This document shows positions 8,750-17,960 of a stretch of 51,596 nucleotides of DNA, piece by piece. The DNA is from CAKUIA01 sp044433115 (GTDB taxonomy: Bacteria > Verrucomicrobiota > Verrucomicrobiia > Opitutales > Intestinicryptomonadaceae): assembly GCA_044433115.1 (NCBI GenBank), contig JAWXTY010000011.1, forward strand, positions 1 through 51,596, written 5' to 3'. Made by a program: the position numbers and the translations under genes. The notes under the pieces were generated by a model. The model was not told the origin of the DNA. It searched no databases and saw only the letters and a list, made by a program, of their open reading frames with translations. Position 1 is the stretch's first letter; every line of letters starts with the position of its first letter.

Positions 8750-9973
8750 ATGAAAAAATATTTTAAAATTTTATTGGCAAGTGCGAGCTTTGCAATAGCT
8801 ACAAGTGTTTCTGCTGACTTAGTTTGGAATGCTGAGCGAGGTTGGAATATAGAAGGTGGGGCATTAGCTCCTATCTTGGGCGAAGGTATAAATGTAGAAA
8901 ATGCTTTGCATGGTATGAATGTTGCTCAAAAGGCAATGGAAGAGGGCGATTATTCTACAGCCTTAAATGTGTATTTGCTAATTACAGGCGATTATCCAGA
9001 CTCTATATTTGCACCTGAAGCCTTTTATCAAATGGGTATAGCCTACACTAAAAAGCATATGTTTACAGACGCAAACGAGGCTTTTTCGACTATCATCAAG
9101 CGTTACCACAATTATCCAAGATACAATCAAGTTATCGCTGCAAAATTTAATATAGCATATGCTGTGCAAAATGGCGAAATTCCGTATTTGTGGGGTTGGC
9201 TACCTTGGTTTAGAGACGAAACTGAGGCTATTTCTATATACGAGAGCGTAGTTAAAAATTCGCCTTATTCAGAATATGCACAAATGGCTTTGATGAATAT
9301 TTCTGTACTTGCCGAGCGTAACGACAAGACTGAATTGGCTATAGACGCTTTAGATAGATTAATTAGTACATACCCTCAAAGTATATTTTTGCCAGATGCT
9401 TATTTGCAGTTGGCTAAGACTTATAGGAATACTGTTGAAGGGGCTGCCTACGACCAAGCTAACACAAAGCACGCTATATCTTTTTATTCAGACTATTTGA
9501 CGCTCTTCCCAGATGGTGGCGAAATCGAGCATGTTGAAGCTGGTATAGATGTTATGTACGACACTTTGGCAAGAAGTAGATTGGTAATGGGCGACTTCTT
9601 CTATTATTATAGAAACGACGCAAAGGCAGCTGCTATATTTTATAATGAAACTATTACTACAGCTCCAAAGACTCTTGCTGCAGACCAAGCTAGAGAGCAA
9701 CTTAAGCTTTTAGCTGAAGGGGTAGATGCCCCTATGACTCCTGTAGACTGGTTCTTTGGTAGATATGAAAGACCTACTATTGAGGCTTTTGAGGACGAAA
9801 CTAGAGTTGATTCATTACACACTGAAGTATTTAGAGCTATACAAGCTGAAGATATGCTATTTGGCGAGTCTATGATTTACTCAATGGGTGGCTATTTGAT
9901 AGACCCTATGCACGCTGGAGCAGTATTTATGCCACTAGCACCTATTATAGAACCAAGAGGATTTGTGGAGTAG
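8750..9973 (+). CDS. BamD-like outer-membrane-assembly TPR protein
   Basis: A 407-residue secreted protein with an N-terminal signal peptide (about residues 1-22, ending SVSA before D). Tetratricopeptide-type helical repeats follow, for example ALNVYLLITGDYPDSIFAPEAFYQMG and TELAIDALDRLISTYPQSIFLPDAYLQLA, the pattern of BamD/YfiO. Authentic BamD is a lipoprotein; here the signal peptide has no lipobox cysteine, and the C-terminal half is longer than in proteobacterial BamD. The next gene, lptE, is another outer-membrane assembly factor, which supports a role in the periplasm. The family is confident, the exact partner is not. Confidence 0.72.
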   Translation: MKKYFKILLASASFAIATSVSADLVWNAERGWNIEGGALAPILGEGINVENALHGMNVAQKAMEEGDYSTALNVYLLITGDYPDSIFAPEAFYQMGIAYTKKHMFTDANEAFSTIIKRYHNYPRYNQVIAAKFNIAYAVQNGEIPYLWGWLPWFRDETEAISIYESVVKNSPYSEYAQMALMNISVLAERNDKTELAIDALDRLISTYPQSIFLPDAYLQLAKTYRNTVEGAAYDQANTKHAISFYSDYLTLFPDGGEIEHVEAGIDVMYDTLARSRLVMGDFFYYYRNDAKAAAIFYNETITTAPKTLAADQAREQLKLLAEGVDAPMTPVDWFFGRYERPTIEAFEDETRVDSLHTEVFRAIQAEDMLFGESMIYSMGGYLIDPMHAGAVFMPLAPIIEPRGFVE

Positions 9974-9976
9974 AAT

Positions 9977-10501
9977 ATGACTAAGAGAATTTCAACTTAT
10001 GTGTTATTAGCTTTGACTTTGTGCTTGGGGCTTTTGACGGCTTGTAATTACAAATTGGCAAATACGCCAATGGACTTGCCCTTTAAGTCTGTATATGCAA
10101 AGCCAGCGAGAAATGACTCTGTAGCTCCTCAAGCGACTGCGTCTTTGAGTACTCAAATGCGAAATCAGTTGGCAAGAGTAGCTCAATTGGAGTTGGCTTC
10201 TAAGGATAATGCTGACGCTATTTTAGAGACTAGAATTATTTCTTATGACAATTATGAAATTGCGTCTAGCTCAGAAGATACAGGGATAGGTCAAGCATTT
10301 AAATTTAGAATGACTGTTAGTATTGATTTATACGATAGAGTCTCTAAGAAATATTATTTGCAAGGCAAAAAAGTAGAAGCTACTATGTCTGTTTATGACA
10401 GTACTACAAGTGGCGTGTTAGAGCAAGAGTATCAAAATATGCCTCAGCTTTGTAGAGAATTAGCTACAAATATAGTTAACGAAATAATGGCAATATGGTA
10501 A
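9977..10501 (+). CDS. lptE: LPS-assembly lipoprotein LptE-like
   Basis: A 174-residue lipoprotein with a type II signal peptide, lipobox LLTAC, then YKL. LptE plugs the LptD barrel that inserts lipopolysaccharide into the outer membrane. Supporting features are small size, a short N-terminal beta region around PFKSVYAKPARND, an alternating hydrophobic strand (FRMTVSIDLYD) and a C-terminal helix. Its 3' end overlaps rpe by 7 bases. LptE sequences diverge fast, so the assignment relies on architecture and context. Confidence 0.7.
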   Translation: MTKRISTYVLLALTLCLGLLTACNYKLANTPMDLPFKSVYAKPARNDSVAPQATASLSTQMRNQLARVAQLELASKDNADAILETRIISYDNYEIASSSEDTGIGQAFKFRMTVSIDLYDRVSKKYYLQGKKVEATMSVYDSTTSGVLEQEYQNMPQLCRELATNIVNEIMAIW

Positions 10502-11157
10502 ATAAATTGCAACTAGCTCCATCTGTATTATCTTATAACTCTGCATTTTTAGGAAATGCCATTAAAGAGGTAGCTGACGCAAAGTGTGAGTGGGTTCATA
10601 TAGATATTATGGACGGACACTTTGTGCCTAATTTGAGTTTTGGTTCGCAAGTTATCAAGGATTTAAAGGCACTAGAGCCTAATTTATTCTTTGATACGCA
10701 CTTGATGTTGGATAATCCACAGCTCTACATAGAGTCTTTTGCAAAGGCAGGAGCTGACTTGATTTGTGTACACTTAGAGCCAGATTATCCTGTGCTTCAG
10801 TGCTTGCAGGAAATACATTTAAAGGGCTGTAAGGTTGGTATAGCTATTAATCCAAAGACAGACGTTTCTGTTTTGTATGATTACTTGCCTTTAGCTGATT
10901 TAGTATTGTTGATGAGCGTTCAAGCTGGATTTGGTGGGCAAAAGTTCAACGATATAGTTTTAGAGAAAACTGCTCAACTAAAGAAGTGGCGTGATGAATT
11001 GAAGCTAAACTTTAGAATAGAGGTAGATGGGGGAATAACTCTTGACAATGTAGACTCTGTAATCGAGGCAGGAGCTGACACTATAGTAAGTGGCACGTCG
11101 TTCTTTAATGAGCCTAAGGCTTTTGCAGAAAAGTTTGAAGCTTTGCAGGCTAAGTAA
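10495..11157 (+). CDS. rpe: Ribulose-phosphate 3-epimerase
   Basis: Interconverts ribulose 5-phosphate and xylulose 5-phosphate in the pentose phosphate pathway. The product has 220 residues, a TIM barrel. Motifs present: LAPSVLS at the N-terminus, HIDIMDGHFVPNLSFG with the metal-binding His and Asp, DTHLML, LLMSVQAGFGGQ and EVDGGI followed by AGADTIVSGTSFF. It overlaps lptE by 7 bases and is followed by a strong bidirectional terminator. Confidence 0.97.
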   Translation: MVNKLQLAPSVLSYNSAFLGNAIKEVADAKCEWVHIDIMDGHFVPNLSFGSQVIKDLKALEPNLFFDTHLMLDNPQLYIESFAKAGADLICVHLEPDYPVLQCLQEIHLKGCKVGIAINPKTDVSVLYDYLPLADLVLLMSVQAGFGGQKFNDIVLEKTAQLKKWRDELKLNFRIEVDGGITLDNVDSVIEAGADTIVSGTSFFNEPKAFAEKFEALQAK

Positions 11158-11181
11158 TTAGAGCCTAAATGCTTAATAAGA

Positions 11182-11212
11182 AAAAGCTATCTTCATTGCG
11201 AGGATAGCTTTT
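11182..11212. terminator. Bidirectional terminator between rpe and tex
   Basis: A perfect 10-bp stem AAAAGCTATC (11182-11191) with GATAGCTTTT (11203-11212) and an 11-base loop, T-rich on both strands. It can end both the rightward rpe and the leftward tex transcripts, which converge here. Confidence 0.85.
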
Positions 11213-11235
11213 CCTTTGGGTTTTTGCTTATCTAA

Positions 11236-13515
11236 TTATAGATTGGCAAAAGGATTGTTGTTAAAGGAGTTGTTTGAACTTCTTGGTCTAAAGGAATTAT
11301 TGTTTCCTCTATTGTTTCCTCTGTTGCCAAAGTTGCCTTGTCCTTTACGAGCCATATCGGAAGCTGTCTTAATCTTCTTTTCTGGATTAGTTTTCATAGA
11401 AAGGGATATACGCTTTCGAGGAATGTCTAACTCTAATACAAATACTTTAACCTTTTGTTGAGGCTTTAGAACTGTATGAGGGTCTGAGACGAATGTATCT
11501 GATAGTTCGCTTATATGAACTAAGCCATCTTGGTGAACGCCTATATCTACAAAAGCTCCAAAGGCTGTTACATTTGTAACTATACCACTTAGCCACATAC
11601 CCTCTTTTAGGTCGTCAATTTTATCTACACCTTCTTGAAAAGAAAAGGCTTCGAACTTTTCACGTGGGTCTCTACCTGGTTTTGCAAGCTCGCTTAAAAT
11701 GTCCTTAAGGGTAGGTAGCCCCACGCCTTCGCTGACATAGTTTTCAAGCTTGATTTTAGTTCTTAGTGCTGGGTCTTTGATTAAGTCCTCTAAAGAAGCA
11801 GATAAATCGCTTGCCATTTTTTCTACAAGGGAGTATCGCTCAGGGTGAACTGCACTTGAGTCAAGTGGGTTCTTTGCATCTCTAATTCTCAAGAAGCCTA
11901 CAGCTTGCTCGTAAGTTTTAGCTCCTAAGCCTTTAACTTTCAATAAGTCTTTTCTTGAAGAGAAAGCACCATTTGCGTTTCTGTGAGCTATGATGTTGCC
12001 TGCAACTGTAGCATTAAGCCCAGATACATAGGCTAAAAGCTGTTTAGAGGCTGTGTTTACTTCTACGCCCACATTGTTTACGCAACTCATAACAGTGTCG
12101 TCTAGCGACTTTTTTAAGTTAGCTTGATTTACGTCGTGCTGATACTGACCTACCCCTATAGACTGAGGGTCAATCTTTACCAACTCAGCTAGAGGGTCCA
12201 TCAAACGTCTACCTATAGAAACAGCTCCTCTTACAGTGATATCTTGAGTAGGAAATTCTTCTCTTGCGACTTCGCTTGCAGAATATATAGAAGCCCCACT
12301 TTCATTTACCATAACTACGATAATACTCTTAGGTAGCCCAAGGCTCTTTACAAAGCTTTCAGTTTCTCTACTTGCTGTGCCATTGCCTATAGCTATAGCC
12401 TCAATTTTGAATTGTTGGCAAAGCTTTAATACAGTTATTTGAGCCTCTTGCTTTTTGAAGCCTGACATCTCAGGATATATAACGTCGTTATGCAACAAAG
12501 CTCCTTGCTTGTCTAATACTACAACCTTACAACCTGTTCTAAAACCAGGGTCTATAGCTAATACATTCTTTTGCCCAAGTGGAGCTGCCATTAAAAGCTC
12601 TCTAACATTGCTTGCAAATACCTTGATTGCCTCTTCGTCTGCCTTTTTCTTGAGTTCAAGCCTCATATAAGTTTCGCTAGTAGAACTCAACAAACGCTTA
12701 TAAGAGTCCTCACAAGCCAATTCAACTTGCTTTGCAGCTTCGCCACTGCCATCTACAAATCTCTTCTTAAGTAGAGATAAAGCTCCATCTTCTTCAGGGT
12801 TTACACGCATAATTAAGAAGCCCTCAGCTTCGCCACGCCTAACTGCAAGTATTCTATGCGATGGCAAGTTTTGAGCAGGCTCACTATATTCAAAATAGTC
12901 TCTATACTTTGCTCCTTCTGCCTCTTTGCCTGTGATTAGCTTAGATGTAAAGGTAGCGTTCTTTTCGAAATACTCACGCATTTGAGACCTTGTGTCAGCG
13001 TCATCTGCAACGATTTCTGCAATGATGTCTCTAGCCCCTTGAAGAGCTTCGGTAGGAGTCTTAACTTCCTTTTCTTCAGATACAAATTCTTGAGCTTTTG
13101 CAGTAATAGCCTCGCCTTGATTTTCTATTATGAAAGTTGCAAGAGGCTCTAAGCCCTTTTCCTTTGCAATCATAGCCTTAGTGCGACGCTTTGGCTTAAA
13201 TGGTTGATAAATATCTTCAATTCTAGCAAGTGTTTCAGCTTCGTCTAGTGATTTTTCTAGCTCAGCAGTTAATAGATTGCGTTCCTTGAGGGAGTCTTTT
13301 ATAGAAGTCTTTCTTGCATCTAACTGAGTTAGGCGTTCGCCCTCGTCTCTAATTTGAGCAATCTGCACTTCATCTAAAGAGCCAGTTGCTTCTTTTCTAT
13401 ATCTTGCTATGAAGGGAACAGTAGCTCCTTCGCCCAACAACTTAGCAGTTTCCATTACAGACTTTACTGCAACATTCAACTTAGTTGCTATTAAAATAAT
13501 ATGTTCTTGTGTCAT
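11236..13515 (-). CDS. tex: Tex family RNA-binding transcription accessory protein
   Basis: Tex is a nucleic-acid-binding protein with a YqgF-like RNase H fold, two helix-hairpin-helix motifs and a C-terminal S1 domain; its exact role is unclear, with links to transcription and RNA turnover. The product has 759 residues from the ATG at 13515 (MTQEHII). A longer in-frame start at 13542 falls inside a repeat and is less likely. The YqgF core is at NVLAIDPGFRTGCKV, the HhH region at LLKVKGLGAKTYEQAVGFL, and the S1 domain starts at MWLSGIVTNVTAFGAFVDIG. A tail of about 35 residues rich in N, G and R follows. It is transcribed alone. Confidence 0.95.
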   Translation of the reverse strand: MTQEHIILIATKLNVAVKSVMETAKLLGEGATVPFIARYRKEATGSLDEVQIAQIRDEGERLTQLDARKTSIKDSLKERNLLTAELEKSLDEAETLARIEDIYQPFKPKRRTKAMIAKEKGLEPLATFIIENQGEAITAKAQEFVSEEKEVKTPTEALQGARDIIAEIVADDADTRSQMREYFEKNATFTSKLITGKEAEGAKYRDYFEYSEPAQNLPSHRILAVRRGEAEGFLIMRVNPEEDGALSLLKKRFVDGSGEAAKQVELACEDSYKRLLSSTSETYMRLELKKKADEEAIKVFASNVRELLMAAPLGQKNVLAIDPGFRTGCKVVVLDKQGALLHNDVIYPEMSGFKKQEAQITVLKLCQQFKIEAIAIGNGTASRETESFVKSLGLPKSIIVVMVNESGASIYSASEVAREEFPTQDITVRGAVSIGRRLMDPLAELVKIDPQSIGVGQYQHDVNQANLKKSLDDTVMSCVNNVGVEVNTASKQLLAYVSGLNATVAGNIIAHRNANGAFSSRKDLLKVKGLGAKTYEQAVGFLRIRDAKNPLDSSAVHPERYSLVEKMASDLSASLEDLIKDPALRTKIKLENYVSEGVGLPTLKDILSELAKPGRDPREKFEAFSFQEGVDKIDDLKEGMWLSGIVTNVTAFGAFVDIGVHQDGLVHISELSDTFVSDPHTVLKPQQKVKVFVLELDIPRKRISLSMKTNPEKKIKTASDMARKGQGNFGNRGNNRGNNNSFRPRSSNNSFNNNPFANL

Positions 13516-13527
13516 CTTTAGGTGAGT

Positions 13528-13554
13528 TCTAAAAATTAGCACTTAGCTATTTTT
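13528..13554 (-). repeat. 27-nt hairpin motif, inverted copy before tex
   Basis: Reverse complement of the motif seen after rpmF, with two mismatches in 27 bases. It lies 13-39 bases before the tex start. The flank GAGTTCTAAAAATTAG (13524-13539) is also found at 48030-48045 upstream of ispE. Confidence 0.65.
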
Positions 13555-13835
13555 TAGATTATTTTGTGGTTAATTTTTTATGTTTTTGAGGAGGATAACG
13601 GCGTTATCTAAGGGAGAAACCGCCTTTGAATTATACTTTTTAAAGCTTTATACAATAGAGTATTCTTCAAGAAAAGTATAGCTTATTTTTCTAAAAATCT
13701 ACAAAATAAAACTTCAAGCTCAAAACAAAAACTATGGTATCAAGTACCTCACTTGTTTGGGTTTCTTAAGGGCGAAACCAGCCCTTAAGTGGGGTCTAAG
13801 GGGCGACGCACCTTGCCTAAATCTCTCTTTCGCTC
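13555..13835. other. Gene-free region between tex and pdxH with hairpins
   Basis: No credible coding frame. It holds a perfect 9-bp inverted repeat CTTAAGGGC (13765-13773) / GCCCTTAAG (13781-13789) and a smaller one, GATAAC/GTTATC (13594-13608). The GC-rich tail around 13760-13830 recalls the repeat found after fabG and leuA but is too diverged for a firm match. It lies downstream of pdxH and upstream of tex, so it may hold the tex promoter and the pdxH transcript end. Confidence 0.5.
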
Positions 13836-14471
13836 TTAAGGAGCGAGGCGATTGATTTGCCAAGAGTTGTTGTTTTGTGTGTATTTAAATCTGTCGTGTA
13901 GGCGAGAGGGTCTACCTTGCCAAAATTCGAAGGAGGTGGGTTTTAGGATATAGCCACCCCAATCGTCTGGGAGTGGGATTTGACCATTGGCGAATTTTCG
14001 TTTCATTTGTTCGAATTTCATTTCGAGAATGGAGCGAGAGCTAATGATTTTGCTTTGATTTGAGACCCAAGCGCCGAGTTGGCTTGAAGAGGGTCTAGAC
14101 AGAAAATATTTTAGGGATTGAGCTTTAGAGACTTTTGAGGCTTTGCCAATAATTCTGATTTGTCTTTCGAGTTGTTCCCAGAAGAAGTTTATGCAGATAT
14201 TATCGTTTGAGGCAATGTCTTGAGCTTTTTGGCTTTCGTAATTTGTGTAGAAAACGAAGCCGTCTTCGTTGTAGGCTTTTAGGAGTACGACTCTAATGGA
14301 GGGAATGCCTTCTGGGTTTACAGTGGCAAGGCTCATAGCGTTTACTTCGGGTATTTGGCACTCTTGGGCTTGTTTGAACCAGAGGTCGAAGAGTTCGAGG
14401 GGGGTAGGTTTAAGCATATCTTCGCTTAAGCCGCCTTTGCAAAAATCTTTTCTTAGATTAGATAAATCCAT
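13836..14471 (-). CDS. pdxH: Pyridoxamine 5'-phosphate oxidase
   Basis: FMN-dependent oxidase making pyridoxal 5'-phosphate. The product has 211 residues. Signatures: NAMSLATVNPEGIPSIRVVLLK, then FYTNYESQKA, INFFWEQLERQIRI for FMN contacts, and the C-terminal PDDWGGYILKP and FWQGRPSRLHDR followed by INRLAP. It is last in a leftward nadK-yihY-pdxH operon and overlaps the yihY stop by one base. Confidence 0.96.
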   Translation of the reverse strand: MDLSNLRKDFCKGGLSEDMLKPTPLELFDLWFKQAQECQIPEVNAMSLATVNPEGIPSIRVVLLKAYNEDGFVFYTNYESQKAQDIASNDNICINFFWEQLERQIRIIGKASKVSKAQSLKYFLSRPSSSQLGAWVSNQSKIISSRSILEMKFEQMKRKFANGQIPLPDDWGGYILKPTSFEFWQGRPSRLHDRFKYTQNNNSWQINRLAP

Positions 14472-15844
14472 TATAGTATGTCCTTTATAGGAGTTGATGC
14501 TAGTTTTGAGCCTTGGTATTCTGAGAATGAGTCTAGGGCTTTTTTTATGCTATTTTCGGATTGGGATAGCTTTTTAGCAATTTCGTCGTCGTGTTCTTTT
14601 ATGACATTTAGCCTATCGAAGAAGCCTGCTAGGGTTATGTTGCTTGGGGATATGGCAGGCTTGTAGGTGAAGATTTTGTCTTTGGGGTCTTCGATTTTTG
14701 ATAGGAGATTTACCTCTAATAGCTCGTATATGCAATATGAGACGAGGGGTTTAGAGAGTTTTAGTTCAGTGCAAAGCTTTTCTTCAGTAGGGGGGATTTC
14801 TTCTTTTAGGAATTTCTTTGAGATGTTGGAAAATATAGCCAAGCATACTAGGTTTTTAGTTCTATTTGATAGCTTATTCCACATAAATCTACTAGATAGA
14901 GAGTCTACATTTTGTACAGAAAAACTCACTTGAGCCCCTACTAATACTAAGACCCAAAATACGTATAAGCTAAATAGGGCAAGGGGTAGAACTGCTAAGT
15001 ATCCATAGAAATTTTGTTTATCGACAACCATTCCTATATAGAGGAAAGACAGCTTGTTATTTAGCATTAAAGCTGCTGTTGCGAAGATACCACCACATAG
15101 GGCAGGCAGAAAGCGTACATTGGCATTAGGTAAGAATTTATACGCAAAACTTAGCAATAGAGACAACGCCCCAAAGCCCATTAGGAAGGTAGAGCCTCCC
15201 TCAAAATGCTCAAAATATGGAACGTCTTTAAATATGCTAGATAGCTGAGAACTTGCTAAAAAAGTCATACCAAATATACCCACTACTGAACCTAAACTAA
15301 TTAAAGCCCAATAAAATACTATGCGACTAATCCACTTTCTTGGAGTTTTGACGTTCCATAAAAAATTGAAGGCATTTTCCATAGTAGCACATAGCAATAT
15401 ACAAGTTACAATCACAGATAGAGTTCCAAATACGCCAAGCGAAGCACTAGTCTTTGTTATATTGTTTAGAAAGTCTATAATTTGAGGGCTTAGCGACATT
15501 GAAGCATCACCATTTTCACCACTAGGCATTTCGCTAAGGGCAGGTAGGGCAAATTCTATAATGCTTACAACTTGTTGATATACATATTCACTGCCTTGGT
15601 TTTTCAAAAATACGCTAGAACATAGCACCAACAATGCAATTAATGGACCTATAGCCAAGAGCGATGTATAAGATAGTGAGGCTGCTTGGCTGAGGATTTT
15701 ATTTTTATTAAAGGCAGTAGCAGTTATAGATACAACCCTTATGGTTGAAATCAAGGCAGTCATTTTTTTGCTGGCTTCACTCAACTTAAACTCCCATATA
15801 TCTGAAGTTAAAAATTTGTATATTCTTTTAAATAGAGCTATCAT
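14471..15844 (-). CDS. YihY/virulence factor BrkB family membrane protein
   Basis: A 457-residue inner-membrane protein. The core is about six transmembrane helices (roughly residues 45-330), with the family motif QAASLSYTSLLAIGPLIALLV near the start and the helix following NFLWNVKTPRKW. The C-terminal 110 residues are soluble and look like a winged-helix segment (around EEKLCTELKLSKPLVSYCIYELLEVNLL). Function is unknown; the family was once annotated as RNase BN in error. It overlaps nadK by 17 bases and pdxH by 1, so the three are co-translated. Confidence 0.88.
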   Translation of the reverse strand: MIALFKRIYKFLTSDIWEFKLSEASKKMTALISTIRVVSITATAFNKNKILSQAASLSYTSLLAIGPLIALLVLCSSVFLKNQGSEYVYQQVVSIIEFALPALSEMPSGENGDASMSLSPQIIDFLNNITKTSASLGVFGTLSVIVTCILLCATMENAFNFLWNVKTPRKWISRIVFYWALISLGSVVGIFGMTFLASSQLSSIFKDVPYFEHFEGGSTFLMGFGALSLLLSFAYKFLPNANVRFLPALCGGIFATAALMLNNKLSFLYIGMVVDKQNFYGYLAVLPLALFSLYVFWVLVLVGAQVSFSVQNVDSLSSRFMWNKLSNRTKNLVCLAIFSNISKKFLKEEIPPTEEKLCTELKLSKPLVSYCIYELLEVNLLSKIEDPKDKIFTYKPAISPSNITLAGFFDRLNVIKEHDDEIAKKLSQSENSIKKALDSFSEYQGSKLASTPIKDIL

Positions 15845-16667
15845 ACTTTCTTGGATCTTCTGCCCATGCGAGCTTTGTTCTTAGTAGCTTAAAGTGCGAA
15901 TGACCTAAGGCTCTTAGAAATCTAATTTTTTTATCGGCAATTTTCACAAAAATCTTCTCGTTTTGAGCAATGGCAAGCTTGAAATTGCCATCTATATAAA
16001 TATTGCCACCTTGCACTTTGCTCTCTATAGCAATTTGCCTTGCTCCATCAAAGATTATACTTCTATTAGAGAGGGCGTGAGGGCAAATGGGAGTTAGCAA
16101 AAAGGCGTTTAAGTTGGGAGTTAGCAAAGGACCTCCTGCTGAGAGATTGTAGGCTGTAGAGCCTGTAGGCGTTGCTAGAATTATTCCATCTGCAAAATAG
16201 TCTGCTATGTATTCGTCATTTGCGTAAACAGTTGCTCTATACATTCTTTGATGATTATTGTCCCTTATAACTATGTCGTTTAGAGCCAAAAAGCTATCTT
16301 GCCCCTTAGTTAAAGATAGTAAAGAACGTGTACTAATTTTATGCTCGCCTTGTAGTATAGATATGAAATCCTCTTGGCAAATATCGTCAGTAAAGGTAGC
16401 AAGAAAGCCAAGCTTACCAAAATTTATACCAAATATAGCAATGTCCTTTTCTATTACATATTCCAAACAAGATAATAGCGTGCCATCGCCTCCTAAAACG
16501 CAACAAAGCTCAACGCCCTCAAATTGCTTATGCTCTAAATTTTCCACGTCGAGGATTTTAGTCTCTAAGCCTATACCTTCAGCATAGCCCACAAGCTTCT
16601 CTGCCAAAGGTAAAGACTTCTCCTTAAGCTTATTTGTTACAAATACTATATTCTTTATAGAGTTCAT
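15828..16667 (-). CDS. nadK: NAD kinase
   Basis: Phosphorylates NAD to NADP. The product has 279 residues with the diagnostic GGDGT at residues 59-63, then FGINFGKLGFLA, and the NE/D-type motif LALNDIVI. The substrate loop ATPTGSTAYNLSAGGPLL is followed by PICPHALSNRS. It is first gene of the leftward nadK-yihY-pdxH set and diverges from ndk. Confidence 0.97.
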   Translation of the reverse strand: MNSIKNIVFVTNKLKEKSLPLAEKLVGYAEGIGLETKILDVENLEHKQFEGVELCCVLGGDGTLLSCLEYVIEKDIAIFGINFGKLGFLATFTDDICQEDFISILQGEHKISTRSLLSLTKGQDSFLALNDIVIRDNNHQRMYRATVYANDEYIADYFADGIILATPTGSTAYNLSAGGPLLTPNLNAFLLTPICPHALSNRSIIFDGARQIAIESKVQGGNIYIDGNFKLAIAQNEKIFVKIADKKIRFLRALGHSHFKLLRTKLAWAEDPRKYDSSI

Positions 16668-16876
16668 TTAGGTTGTATTAGACTAAATCAGGCAAAAAAG
16701 AGCAAGTGTATTTTTTCTCTAAGCTTACAATCTTGTAATTTTTTTATAAAAGAGATAAAAAAAGCTTTTAAATTCACATAAACTATGTACTTTAAGAATA
16801 GGGGGCTTTTAAAAATTGGCTTTTGCACTAACTAAAGCAAAAAATAGCATACCCAACTAAAAAATAAATACAGATT
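16668..16876. other. Divergent nadK/ndk intergenic region
   Basis: 209 AT-rich bases with no gene. It must hold the promoters of both flanking genes, though no consensus pair stands out. A short hairpin TTTTGC/GCAAAA lies at about 16824-16846. The sequence around it (AAATTGGCTTTTGCACTAA) resembles part of the ispF-rpmH spacer. Confidence 0.4.
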
Positions 16877-17278
16877 ATGATAGAAAAAACTTTAATTATA
16901 CTAAAACCTGACTGCTTGGAAAAAAAGTTGGCAGGTGTTGTCCTAAATAGATTTCAAGAGGCTAATCTTGATATTATTGACTCTAAGATGATGGTGGCAA
17001 GCGATGAAATCCTAGCATCACACTATAGCCATATAGCAGATAAGCCATTTTACCCAAACCTTAAGGCTTTTATGCAAAGACGCTCTGTAATGGTGCTAAT
17101 TCTTGAAGGCGAAAACGCAGTTGCAACTGTACGTGAGCTTCTCGGGCCCACTGACTCTACTAAAGCCCCTAAGGGTACTATACGTGGCGATTTTGGTTTG
17201 AACACTACTGAAAATATCGTACACGCTTCAGATTGCGTAGAAAACGCTCAAATAGAAATCGAAAGATTTTTCGCATAA
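16877..17278 (+). CDS. ndk: Nucleoside diphosphate kinase
   Basis: Transfers the gamma phosphate between nucleoside triphosphates and diphosphates. The product has 133 residues. The start EKTLIILKPDCLEK, the loop GPTDSTKAPKGTIRGDFG and the catalytic His116 in NIVHASDCVENAQIEI are all present. It is 10 bases upstream of rsmG. Confidence 0.97.
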   Translation: MIEKTLIILKPDCLEKKLAGVVLNRFQEANLDIIDSKMMVASDEILASHYSHIADKPFYPNLKAFMQRRSVMVLILEGENAVATVRELLGPTDSTKAPKGTIRGDFGLNTTENIVHASDCVENAQIEIERFFA

Positions 17279-17288
17279 AGGCGATTTA

Positions 17289-17939
17289 ATGACAAATCCA
17301 TTTGAAAAATTAAGCTTTTTAAGCGACGAACAAAAAGAAAAACTCTTAGAATACGCAAGGCTTCTAAGAGAAGAAAACCAAAAAGTAAACCTACTTTCTC
17401 GCTCTAGCATAGAGGAACTAGAATATAGGCACATAGCTTTTTGTGCAAGCATTGGAGCTTTTTTTACGCCAGATAAATCTGCAATAATCGCAGATGTTGG
17501 CACAGGTGGAGGCTTGCCTGGCTTGGTTATGGCTATATTATTTCCTCACGCTAAATTCGATTTACTCGATGGCGTGGGCAAAAAAGCAGCTGCTGTAAAT
17601 AGAATTATAGAAAAAATGGGCATCACAAACGCAGTGGCTATTCAAGGTAGAATAGAAGAACGCAAGGCTATCTATGACTATATTGTAGGCAGAAGTGTTT
17701 GCTCTCTATTTGAATTTATACGCTTTTCGCACAGAGCTATAGCTCGTGGACAAAGAGGAGACCTCGAAAATGGCGTAATCTACTTTAAAGGTGGCGATTG
17801 GGAAAGCGAATTAGCTCAAAAAGACTTGTTTCCAACTAAAACCCTCGAACTTAACGAATACTTCGACGACGAAGCCTACATAGGCAAAAGCATCGTACAC
17901 GTATCTCAAACTGCTATATATAAAGCATTTAAAAAATAA
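17289..17939 (+). CDS. rsmG: 16S rRNA (guanine527-N7)-methyltransferase
   Basis: RsmG (GidB) methylates G527 of 16S rRNA using SAM. The product has 216 residues. The SAM loop is ADVGTGGGLPGLVMAILFP and the N-terminal part NLLSRSSIEELEYRHI is typical, as is IVGRSVCSL in the catalytic domain. It lies between ndk and fabG, with a gap of 21 bases before fabG. Confidence 0.94.
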   Translation: MTNPFEKLSFLSDEQKEKLLEYARLLREENQKVNLLSRSSIEELEYRHIAFCASIGAFFTPDKSAIIADVGTGGGLPGLVMAILFPHAKFDLLDGVGKKAAAVNRIIEKMGITNAVAIQGRIEERKAIYDYIVGRSVCSLFEFIRFSHRAIARGQRGDLENGVIYFKGGDWESELAQKDLFPTKTLELNEYFDDEAYIGKSIVHVSQTAIYKAFKK

Positions 17940-17960
17940 ATCTCTCATAAGGATATAAAT

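Noticed and set aside
13516..13542. Nine-codon longer start for tex
   Set aside because: The added residues match no Tex N-terminus and the upstream start falls in a repeat; MTQEHII is the usual type of start.
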